DNA of 29,463 nucleotides. It comes from Ktedonobacterales bacterium (GTDB taxonomy: Bacteria; Chloroflexota; Ktedonobacteria; Ktedonobacterales; JACDGC01). The stretch lies in contig JACDGC010000006.1 in NCBI GenBank assembly GCA_013815535.1, forward strand, positions 1 through 29,463. The letters run 5' to 3'. A program made the translations under genes and the position numbers. Under the pieces are notes generated by a model, which was not told the origin of the DNA, ran no database searches, and saw nothing but the letters and a program-made list of their open reading frames with translations. Of this stretch, positions 24,051 to 29,463 are shown in pieces; position 1 is the first letter of the stretch; every line of letters begins with the position of its first letter.

Positions 24051-25109
24051 TCACCATCCTCCAATGGACTGCCACACCGCCAGCGCATCGGCGGCCGAGC
24101 GCAACAGTAAATGGGTGGTTGTCAAGCACCATTCCCCCCGGTAGGCCCGCACGGGGGTGTGCCGCAGGTGCGTGAGGGGGAAGGCAAAGATGGTGCAAAA
24201 CCGTCCCACACACGCGCTATACAGTCGCCAAGCGCTCTGTTCAGGGAGGGTATAGAGCGTCCCAGAGCGCTGCACCAACGTCATGGGGCAGCTCCCCGTC
24301 AGCATGGGCGCGACATCCGTCGTCACTTCATCCCACATAGCCTGCCGGTAACTGCGGTCGTCCCAGCTCGTGCCAATGCGGCCAATCGCTGCCGTCGCAG
24401 ACCACAAGGCGGGTAAGCGGGGGAGATCGGCGAACGAGGAGCAGGCATCGAGAAGCGCAACGACTTGAGCCGGATCGGGATCACCCGCTTCGAGTTCGCG
24501 CAGGGCCGCGTACCGCTCCCAGCCGCCGAGATCTGCGGCAATGCGTGGCGCGGCATACTCGCTGGCCGTGGCCGTACGGGCGTCATAGATTTCAAAGGCA
24601 ATGCGCCCCAGAATGGGTGTCACCAACCAGGAGTTGGGCTCTGCCAGGAGGACCGTCGGCAACACGTGCCCCCCGGGCAACTGCGCGCCAGCGTTATAGA
24701 CCCCATTGTAGCCATCGGTGAGGGATCCGCCCGCCACCGCATTAGCGACCATGCTGAGCGTGAGCGCACTCCGTCCTCCCTGTTGGGGAAGAGCGGGCAG
24801 CGGTTGGACAAGACGATACGCTTCCTCGATCACGCTGTGGGCGTCGGGGTGCCCACAGGAGCAGACGTTGGCCGCATCGGCAAGCTGGCGCAAGGTGCCA
24901 CAGGCGGTGCAGCGTGCCAGCGGACCATACCAGATCAGGAACCCAGCGGCGACGAGGCGTTCGAGCAACACGCGGACGGTGCGGAGCGACAAGCCGCTGC
25001 AGGCGACCACTTCATTCACCGTTGCCGAGCGCAGCCCCTCACAACGCTCCTCTTGGGCAAACAGGGTCAGGGCTTGCGCGAGTGGGGTGACACACGAGGT
25101 CATGTTCAT
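24051..25109 (-). CDS. Winged-helix / zinc-ribbon protein (352 aa), unknown role
   Basis: ATG at 25109 follows AAGGAG by seven bases. The N-terminal part has a winged-helix-like helix-turn-helix (residues 26-62, containing ATVNEVVACSGLSLRTVR and LERLVAAGFLIWYG). It is followed directly by a CxxC...CxC zinc site (CTACG at 67-71 and CSCG at 83-86). The remaining 250 residues have no motif I know, with a Gly-rich loop (GSLTDGYNGVYNAGAQLPGG) and a polar, Trp-rich end. The layout resembles DNA-binding regulators or replication initiators of mobile elements, but I cannot choose. The hairpin 25133-25157 precedes it. Confidence 0.6.
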   Translation of the reverse strand: MNMTSCVTPLAQALTLFAQEERCEGLRSATVNEVVACSGLSLRTVRVLLERLVAAGFLIWYGPLARCTACGTLRQLADAANVCSCGHPDAHSVIEEAYRLVQPLPALPQQGGRSALTLSMVANAVAGGSLTDGYNGVYNAGAQLPGGHVLPTVLLAEPNSWLVTPILGRIAFEIYDARTATASEYAAPRIAADLGGWERYAALRELEAGDPDPAQVVALLDACSSFADLPRLPALWSATAAIGRIGTSWDDRSYRQAMWDEVTTDVAPMLTGSCPMTLVQRSGTLYTLPEQSAWRLYSACVGRFCTIFAFPLTHLRHTPVRAYRGEWCLTTTHLLLRSAADALAVWQSIGGW

Positions 25110-25132
25110 AGCCAAACTCCTTGCAAACAAAA

Positions 25133-25157
25133 CCGCCGCAGTCCGGGACTGCGGCGG
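25133..25157 (-). terminator. Intercistronic stem-loop with U-rich tail
   Basis: Ten or more pairs (25133-25142 with 25148-25157) with a tight loop. The minus strand continues TTTTGTTTGCAAGGAG, i.e. a U-run and then the ribosome binding site of the winged-helix gene. Confidence 0.65.
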
Positions 25158-25200
25158 GAAAGAGTAAACGAGGGGAGCTCCTGAAGCCCCCTGGGAAACA

Positions 25201-25365
25201 TCAGGGAAACTGAGCTGTTGTTGCTGGCATCATGGCGTAGACGCGCGGGCGCTCGTTCCGTGGACCGCCGACAGCTGACACACCGGCATCGCACAGCAGC
25301 AGGACATTGGTGCCGCGATCCAGGGGGCGCCCACAAAAAAAAATGCCCGGATGGTGGACATTCAT
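25201..25365 (-). CDS. Probable small protein (54 aa) starting in the terminator loop
   Basis: A 54-codon frame from ATG 25365 to TGA 25201 has strongly gene-like codon choice (many third-position C/G). It begins MNVHHPGIFFCGRPLD, has TNVLLLCDAGVSA, and ends RPRVYAMMPATTAQFP. Two cysteines (CGRP and CDAG) suggest a small metal or ribbon fold. Its start lies in the loop of the terminator 25335-25381 and the poly-T stretch is inside the frame, so the reading depends on transcripts that pass the terminator. The ribosome binding site is weak (GGTGGGATGA). No family recognised. Confidence 0.4.
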   Translation of the reverse strand: MNVHHPGIFFCGRPLDRGTNVLLLCDAGVSAVGGPRNERPRVYAMMPATTAQFP

Positions 25366-25381
25366 CCCACCATCCGGGCAT
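25335..25381 (-). terminator. Strong rho-independent terminator
   Basis: Fifteen pairs (25343-25357 with 25367-25381) with a 9-nt loop, followed on the minus strand by nine T. It is downstream of the YgiT-like gene (stop 25399). Confidence 0.85.
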
Positions 25382-25398
25382 GCGGTCGCTGGCGTCGA

Positions 25399-25707
25399 TC
25401 AGATGCAGAGTGCTTCTGGCTCGGTCACCTGGAGATCGGCAAAGGGAATGACATTGGTGACGGTTTCGCCCTGGTTCATGCGGCGCTCGATGGCCTGCTG
25501 AACCGCCATATCCCAGCCGAGGTCGGTGAAGATATCCCCACAGTCCGGGCAGTAGCGCGCGGGGAAATCCTCGACGAGGATAATGCGTGGGTGGTGCGCC
25601 ACGCGGACAGGAACCTGATGGACCGTGCCGTGGGGCAACGGCAGGGTCGTAAGATGCGGACAGTTAGGCATGGAGCTCTCCTCCAGTTTTTGATTCTCAG
25701 TATACAT
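25399..25707 (-). CDS. YgiT-type zinc-finger-like protein (102 aa)
   Basis: ATG at 25707 follows GAGGAG by seven bases, five bases after the stop of the upstream gene. The middle has the pattern of YgiT/MqsA-type zinc domains: IILVEDFPARYCPDCGD (Cys53, Cys56), followed by IFTDLGWDMAVQQAIERRM. The first cysteine pair of the family is incomplete (a single Cys16, CPH). YgiT-type proteins often act as antitoxins or regulators, but no typical MqsR toxin is adjacent; the gene upstream (26173) has a different composition. It is closed by the strong terminator at 25335-25381. Confidence 0.7.
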   Translation of the reverse strand: MYTENQKLEESSMPNCPHLTTLPLPHGTVHQVPVRVAHHPRIILVEDFPARYCPDCGDIFTDLGWDMAVQQAIERRMNQGETVTNVIPFADLQVTEPEALCI

Positions 25708-25711
25708 CACA

Positions 25712-26173
25712 TTACTCCTCGTTGGGGTGCGCGCACCAACAGAGCCGATAACCTTGCTCATCAAACCAGGCTGTCGGTTCATACAGCCGTACCAAAAAGC
25801 AGGTCCATTGCTGGGGTGGGGGTGGCCAGGTATAGACGATGACCGCGTGGTACGTGAGGGGGAAAGGCCGCTCCGGCAGAGTTGGCGGAAAGGTGTACCG
25901 CACGGTCAGGGAGTAGCTCTCCCGATCAGCAGATGGCTTGCTGGCAATCGCCTGGCCTAAGGCCACGATACGACTGAGATCGCGTGGGGTCAGTGAACTA
26001 TGCAGGAGATCGGCATGCAGGTAGGGACCAGCCAAAATCTCGGCCAGTGGGGGATGCTGACGCAGGCGCTCACGCAAGCGGTCGAGGGTACGTGTCGCCT
26101 GATCGAGGTAGAGCAGGGCCGTGGCACGATACGCCACGGCGCGATCCGCACATTTTGCACAATAGTTGGGCAC
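25712..26173 (-). CDS. Small unknown protein with an N-terminal cysteine pair (153 aa)
   Basis: A GTG at 26173 follows AGGAG by eight bases and is preceded by the hairpin 26202-26240. The protein begins MPNYCAKCADRAVAYRAT (CxxC), has a helical stretch (YLDQATRTLDRLRERLRQ) and a beta-rich C-terminal part (YSLTVRYTFPPTLPERP, HAVIVYTWPPPPQQ, RLCWCAHP). The stop at 25712 is only five bases from the next start, so the pair with the YgiT-like protein forms one unit. Family unknown. Confidence 0.55.
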   Translation of the reverse strand: MPNYCAKCADRAVAYRATALLYLDQATRTLDRLRERLRQHPPLAEILAGPYLHADLLHSSLTPRDLSRIVALGQAIASKPSADRESYSLTVRYTFPPTLPERPFPLTYHAVIVYTWPPPPQQWTCFLVRLYEPTAWFDEQGYRLCWCAHPNEE

Positions 26174-26201
26174 AACAACTTCTCCTGAAACGTGGGCAAA
26201 G

Positions 26202-26240
26202 GCTGCGCCACGAGCGAGACGCATCGGCTGGTGGCGCAGC
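26202..26240 (-). promoter_or_regulatory. Intercistronic stem-loop before the 153-aa gene
   Basis: Perfect ten-pair stem (26202-26211 with 26231-26240), 19-nt loop, followed on the minus strand by CTTTGCCCACGTTTCAGGAG, which includes the ribosome binding site of the next gene. Confidence 0.55.
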
Positions 26241-26248
26241 ATAAGGCA

Positions 26249-26458
26249 TTACGGGGTGGTCGCGTGGCGCAGGATCAAGGGGACGACGACGACGAACAGC
26301 ACGAGGAGCAAACCGACCAACAGGCCGCGCCAGAGTTTGCGCAGGCACCAATCGCCCTCATGACGCACGAGGAGCAAACCGATCCCAGCGAGCACGATAA
26401 AGAGCGCGAGGGAGGGCCAGAGTGTTCGCAGGGATACGAGCAACGTTTGAGCAAGCAT
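26249..26458 (-). CDS. Small membrane protein (69 aa)
   Basis: ATG at 26458 with AAAGG upstream (weak). Two hydrophobic helices, about 16-32 (LALFIVLAGIGLLLV) and 45-62 (GLLVGLLLVLFVVVVPLIL), are separated by a charged loop (RHEGDWCLRKLWR). No signal peptide other than the first helix. Function unknown; similar small two-helix proteins accompany plasmid genes. Confidence 0.55.
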   Translation of the reverse strand: MLAQTLLVSLRTLWPSLALFIVLAGIGLLLVRHEGDWCLRKLWRGLLVGLLLVLFVVVVPLILRHATTP

Positions 26459-26476
26459 GATGCGATAACCTTTCTG

Positions 26477-26493
26477 GTGACGAAGATCGTCAC
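26477..26493 (-). promoter_or_regulatory. Small intercistronic stem-loop before the membrane protein gene
   Basis: Perfect seven-pair stem (26477-26483 with 26487-26493), 3-nt loop, 18 bases before the start at 26458. The minus strand continues CAGAAAGG. Confidence 0.45.
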
Positions 26494-26573
26494 AACGAAG
26501 CCCACCCCCGCGTCCGCGAGAATGGGCATATATCGAGGAGTGGCTCAGCTGCTTGCCGCATTACGCACCAGGC

Positions 26574-27524
26574 TTAGCGGGCGGCGGGAAGCAGAATGGG
26601 CAAGTCCTGAAAATCCATGGCGAGATACCGCTCATGCCAGGGGATGGCCGCTCGGCCACACGCGGTGAAGCAGCGATAGCCCGCAGCATCATCGAACCCA
26701 TCACGGATGAGATCGTTGACATCCTTAATGCGCCGCCCACGCCATTCGGCGGGGAGGCAGAGTAACTCCACTTGGGCGTCGAGGATGGGGGCAAGCCGAC
26801 GCGCCGCCGTCCAGCCAGGGAGATCCCGCTGGAAAGGGAGGTAGACGCGCCCCGCCGCCGTGAGCCACTGATAGCCTTCGTCTGGCATCGTTCCGCCGAC
26901 AAAGCTGAAGGCGGGCAGCCCCCATTGGCGCAACGTCAACCAGTTCAGTGGTCCCTCGTCGCCGAGGATTTCACCTCGGTCATAGAGGGCATCCGCCCCG
27001 AGCAGGTGGCGCGGACCATAGACGTTGAGATATTTATTGTCCACGTCCTGCAAGTGGCGGCCCGTCAGCCAACGCACCTGACCACCGCGAATTTCCGGAA
27101 TGGTGATGCGTTGGACAAAACGTTCCTTGCCCGTCTTCCCAGCGATGAGGCCGATATCCAGTGCTGCCTGCGCGGGAATATGACGACGCCGTAGTTCCGC
27201 AACCAGGTCGCTCAGATCATCACCATCGCAATAGCCCAGGCGATGCTCCCGCGCCGTTCGATCACTGATGCCGCGCCGCTTGAGATAGTCCCGTCCAGGA
27301 TAGCCACGGGTCTGCCACAGGCGGCGCGCATAAAGGTCCACCGCGACCTCGAGGGCCTCCCGCTGCTCGTCGAGGGGCGTACACGCTTTGGGTCGGCGTG
27401 ATGGCCGGGGAAGGGGGGTGTATACGCTGATCGAGAAGGGCAGCATGTGATAGTGACAACGGGGAGCATGCCGCGACTCGATTGCCACATATGTTAGACA
27501 GAAAGAGCAGCATGTGTTACTCAT
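26574..27524 (-). CDS. Short DnaG/Toprim-type primase
   Basis: About 316 residues if the ATG at 27524 is used. The catalytic core resembles bacterial DnaG: a domain with DYLKRRGISDRTAREHRLGY, then FVQRITIPEIRGGQVRWLTG, and GPRHLLGADALYDRG. The Toprim part has Glu190 (GDEGPLNWLTL), YLPFQRDLPG where the first aspartate of the usual DxD is Gln232, and KDVNDLIRDG. The usual CHC2 zinc domain is missing or degenerate: a CxxC-like cluster (CCSFC, CHYH) and PFSISVYTPLPR remain. It starts inside the hairpin 27505-27531, so the start may instead be GTG 27488 or ATG 27446; no good ribosome binding site is seen. It would make primers for replication of the element, but the altered Toprim residue makes its activity uncertain. 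Confidence 0.75.
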   Translation of the reverse strand: MSNTCCSFCLTYVAIESRHAPRCHYHMLPFSISVYTPLPRPSRRPKACTPLDEQREALEVAVDLYARRLWQTRGYPGRDYLKRRGISDRTAREHRLGYCDGDDLSDLVAELRRRHIPAQAALDIGLIAGKTGKERFVQRITIPEIRGGQVRWLTGRHLQDVDNKYLNVYGPRHLLGADALYDRGEILGDEGPLNWLTLRQWGLPAFSFVGGTMPDEGYQWLTAAGRVYLPFQRDLPGWTAARRLAPILDAQVELLCLPAEWRGRRIKDVNDLIRDGFDDAAGYRCFTACGRAAIPWHERYLAMDFQDLPILLPAAR

Positions 27525-27531
27525 GCTGCTC
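27505..27531 (-). promoter_or_regulatory. Stem-loop at the start of the primase gene
   Basis: Perfect ten-pair stem (27505-27514 with 27522-27531), 7-nt loop. The minus strand continues TTTCTGTC. It covers the 27524 ATG, so it either occludes that start or lies upstream of the real one. Confidence 0.65.
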
Positions 27532-27981
27532 GCATTATCAAATCGCGCTGCCGGTGAAGGTGGGGACGCATCGCGTGCTCCTGGCCCTCGTCTTTGCCGA
27601 TTGTATCCTCCGTCTCGGGGGGATTGCTGGTGGGATATCTGACTTACCCCCGACTGGGCTTACCTCGGCTTACCCCCAGCAAGCGCCAGGAGCATGCTTC
27701 ATCGACACGCGGGATCGCCAATGACATAGCGCCTCGGACTCGTCGAGAGCACCAGGCTCTCGGTCGTGGTGTCCGCTGGAGTCATCGCTGCTCCTCCTGA
27801 TGAAAAACGTGCCGATGCGCTCTCTTCGTTTTTCAGGCTATTGTTATCAGGAGAAGGAATTTAGTTGTTTGGTTAGTGGACCGTTACGACATTGCTTGCC
27901 GCAAAAAGAATACCGTTGCAGATGAGAGTGTTGTTCCCTCTCATTGCCATGATCTGGCATCAGAAATGAGGAGAAGCAATC
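27532..27981. other. Divergent intergenic region between primase and ankyrin gene
   Basis: No convincing large gene. It holds three short CTTACCYC motifs (27643-27650, 27659-27666, 27669-27676), an inverted repeat with 9-bp arms TGAAAAACG (27801-27809 with 27827-27835), and on the minus strand a short frame (27785 to 27699, 28 aa) with a strong AGGAGGAG site. Promoters for both directions are expected but I could not place them with confidence. The CTTACC motifs might be binding sites for a regulator or replication protein. Confidence 0.35.
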
Positions 27982-28878
27982 ATGAGTGATATTGCGCCCG
28001 ATGGAGCAGACTCCGTCCCACAGGACACGGCTTTGACCGATGTTTTCCCTACCGCTGTCCAGGCCGTGAAAACGGGAGATGTCGAGACACTTACCCGTTT
28101 ATTACGGGAAAATGCTCCCCTTGCGAATGCCCCATCGCTTGGGGGACGTACGCTGCTGCTCCACCTGTGCGATTGGCCAGGACACTGTCCGCGTGAGCGC
28201 GAGACGGGGGTAGCCTTGATCCGTGCCGGGGCGGATGTCAATGCCCGCGCTGGTGACCCAGAGAAGGGCGAGACCCCATTGCAATGGGCAGCGAGTTGCG
28301 ACGATGCCGTCCTGGCCGAACTCCTCATCGACGCAGGCACCCCAGTGGATGGATTGAACAATGATCGTCGTCCACTTGCCCAAGCGATCTGGTACGGGTG
28401 CTCGCAGGTCGCAGAAACGCTCGTGCGGCGCGGGGCCACCTTGGACCTGGAACTCGCCTCGGGAATGGGACGGTATGATCTGTTGCCGACCTTTTTCCGG
28501 GCCGATGGCCGTCTGCTGCCCCGTGCCGGGCAGCATCACCCGCCGGTGAATACCCCTGCCCTGGCAGAGTCGCCCGCTGATGAATTATTGGAGCAAGCGT
28601 TGGTCTACGCCGTACTTGGTGGTAGTGTCGAGGCTGCGGAGTACCTCCTCGACCATGGGGCTCATCTCCATCGCCAACCGTCGGGCTTTGATGGTCGAGG
28701 GACGCCGCTCCACTGGGCGGCGAGTAAAAAGAGCAGGCAGATGGTGGAATTCCTTGTTGGGCGAGGAGCGGACCTCACCGCCATCGATCCGAAATACCAG
28801 GCCACCCCGCTCGGATGGGCGGAACATTTTCAGGAGCAAGAGATGGTCGCACTGCTGAAGTCGCTGGGCGCGCCGTAG
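27982..28878 (+). CDS. Ankyrin-repeat protein
   Basis: The only convincing plus-strand gene: 298 residues from ATG 27982, with GAGGAG eight bases upstream. Ankyrin helices are plain: AVKTGDVETLTRLLRENA, ALIRAGADVNARAGDP, GETPLQWAASCDDAVLAE, LLIDAGTPVDGLNNDRRP, AVLGGSVEAAEYLLDHGA, RGTPLHWAASKKSRQMVE and LVGRGADLTAIDPKYQ. A less regular segment lies in the middle (DLLPTFFRADGRLL). There is no signal peptide or membrane segment, so it is probably cytoplasmic and binds proteins. It is transcribed away from the minus-strand cluster and separated from it by the divergent region. Confidence 0.9.
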   Translation: MSDIAPDGADSVPQDTALTDVFPTAVQAVKTGDVETLTRLLRENAPLANAPSLGGRTLLLHLCDWPGHCPRERETGVALIRAGADVNARAGDPEKGETPLQWAASCDDAVLAELLIDAGTPVDGLNNDRRPLAQAIWYGCSQVAETLVRRGATLDLELASGMGRYDLLPTFFRADGRLLPRAGQHHPPVNTPALAESPADELLEQALVYAVLGGSVEAAEYLLDHGAHLHRQPSGFDGRGTPLHWAASKKSRQMVEFLVGRGADLTAIDPKYQATPLGWAEHFQEQEMVALLKSLGAP

Positions 28879-29100
28879 GTGCGCCTCCCATTCGTTTGCG
28901 ATTACGCATTGATGGGGGTAAGCCGAGGGACACTGTCGCGCGGATGCACACGCACCAGGACCAACGGTGGCAAGACCAAGTGGGGGATTCTCAAGGGAAG
29001 TCCCTTGAGCGGAGTCCAGGGGCCGCACCCCTGGGCACAGCGCAGCGCGCCCTTGCCTAGCCAGGGAAAGAGTGAGGGGGTCCAGGGGGAGCGGGAAAAA
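28879..29100. other. Non-coding region with tandem hairpins next to the IstB remnant
   Basis: No gene is seen. Two perfect stem-loops lie side by side: 28990-28998 with 29001-29009, and CCAGGGG 29016-29022 with CCCCTGG 29028-29034. A similar GTCCAGGGG string recurs near 29070. These may mark the end of the IS21-type element or a terminator for the IstB fragment. Confidence 0.4.
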
Positions 29101-29337
29101 TCACGAGGCGATGCTCGGTTGTCCCGCTCCCCCTGGCGGCTCCTCCAACACATCCGCCCCATTGGCTTGGAGCAGCCGCTGACGAAAGCGGTACGAGTCG
29201 CCCAGGAATTCGAGGATGTGTGACTTGTGCGTGAGGCGGTCAAGAAAGGCCGCTGTCATGCGCTCGTCACCAAAGATCGTGTTCCATTCTTTGAAACGCA
29301 GGTTGGTCGTCACGATGATGGAGACCCGTTCGTACAA
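29101..29337 (-). pseudogene. C-terminal fragment of an IS21-type IstB helper ATPase
   Basis: The frame ending at 29101 reads YERVSIIVTTNLRFKEW, TIFGDERMTAAFLDRL, HKSHILEFLGDSYRFRQ, a standard IstB C terminus (an AAA-type ATPase that helps IS21-family transposition). Upstream, the frame stays open to about 29430 but no longer matches IstB (no Walker motifs), and an in-frame stop lies further on, so the 5' part is missing or replaced. No IstA transposase is visible within the window. It marks a second mobile-element remnant. Confidence 0.8.
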
Positions 29338-29463
29338 CTCCGAACTCTGATATCCAAAATACGTCCCTCTCTGTGTCTCACAACAAATCGCCTGGGTCCA
29401 CTTGTTCTGCTGGTCGCCTGTCGCAAGGGACCCCAGCGCTCATGGTACCACGTTTCGTGGCGG

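Noticed and set aside
1..29463. CRISPR arrays, tRNA, rRNA genes and riboswitches
   Set aside because: No regular spaced repeats, cloverleaf or conserved RNA pattern was seen by eye; a dedicated scan (tRNAscan, Infernal) was not possible.

Overview
The window is GC-rich bacterial accessory DNA, probably plasmid-borne or from an integrated element. Apart from one ankyrin-repeat gene (27982-28878, + strand), all convincing genes are on the minus strand, so transcription runs from about 27.5 kb down to about 0.6 kb. Both ends carry insertion-sequence debris: an ISAs1-family transposase running off the left edge (1-535) and an IS21-type IstB fragment at the right (29101-29337). The style of these IS genes, and a PRTRC cassette in this setting, fit Chloroflexota (Ktedonobacteria-like), but that assignment is inference from memory, not a search.

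In transcription order: (1) 27.5-24.0 kb has a short DnaG/Toprim-type primase, a two-helix membrane peptide, a small cysteine protein, a YgiT-like zinc protein and a winged-helix/zinc-ribbon protein. (2) 24.0-19.9 kb holds unrecognised genes, several cysteine-rich or membrane-anchored, many overlapping or closely spaced. (3) 19.9-15.9 kb encodes a small protein pair, a Ycf46-like AAA+ ATPase and a DUF3150 protein. (4) 15.7-10.4 kb has an unknown 280-residue protein and a 1479-residue fusion of an N6-adenine methyltransferase (NPPY) with an SF2 helicase (DEAH). (5) 10.2-6.0 kb is a PRTRC (ParB-related, ThiF-related) cassette in the order E-C-F-B-A-ThiF. It encodes a ubiquitin-like protein (C), an E2-like protein (B), a JAMM peptidase (A) and an E1-like adenylating enzyme (ThiF). 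A bidirectional terminator lies at 5742-5781. (6) 5.4-0.6 kb is a second set: a zinc-type medium-chain dehydrogenase, three unknown small proteins, a frameshifted GHKL ATPase, and a gene cut off by the ISAs1 element.

The most interesting points are these. First, the PRTRC C (ubiquitin-like) protein does not stop at its usual GTKG end: it reads GTKGG and then continues for a 76-residue tail, beside a JAMM peptidase and an E1-like enzyme, which suggests a precursor that is processed to expose Gly-Gly. Second, nearly every intercistronic gap holds a strong stem-loop ending about 16-36 nt before the next start codon; the stems differ in sequence but several share a G/T-rich linker of the type TGTGTTxxTG. 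Third, the methyltransferase-helicase fusion and the AAA+/DUF3150 pair sit directly upstream of the cassette with the same organisation, suggesting one functional unit in DNA or plasmid maintenance or defence. No tRNA, rRNA or CRISPR array was seen.
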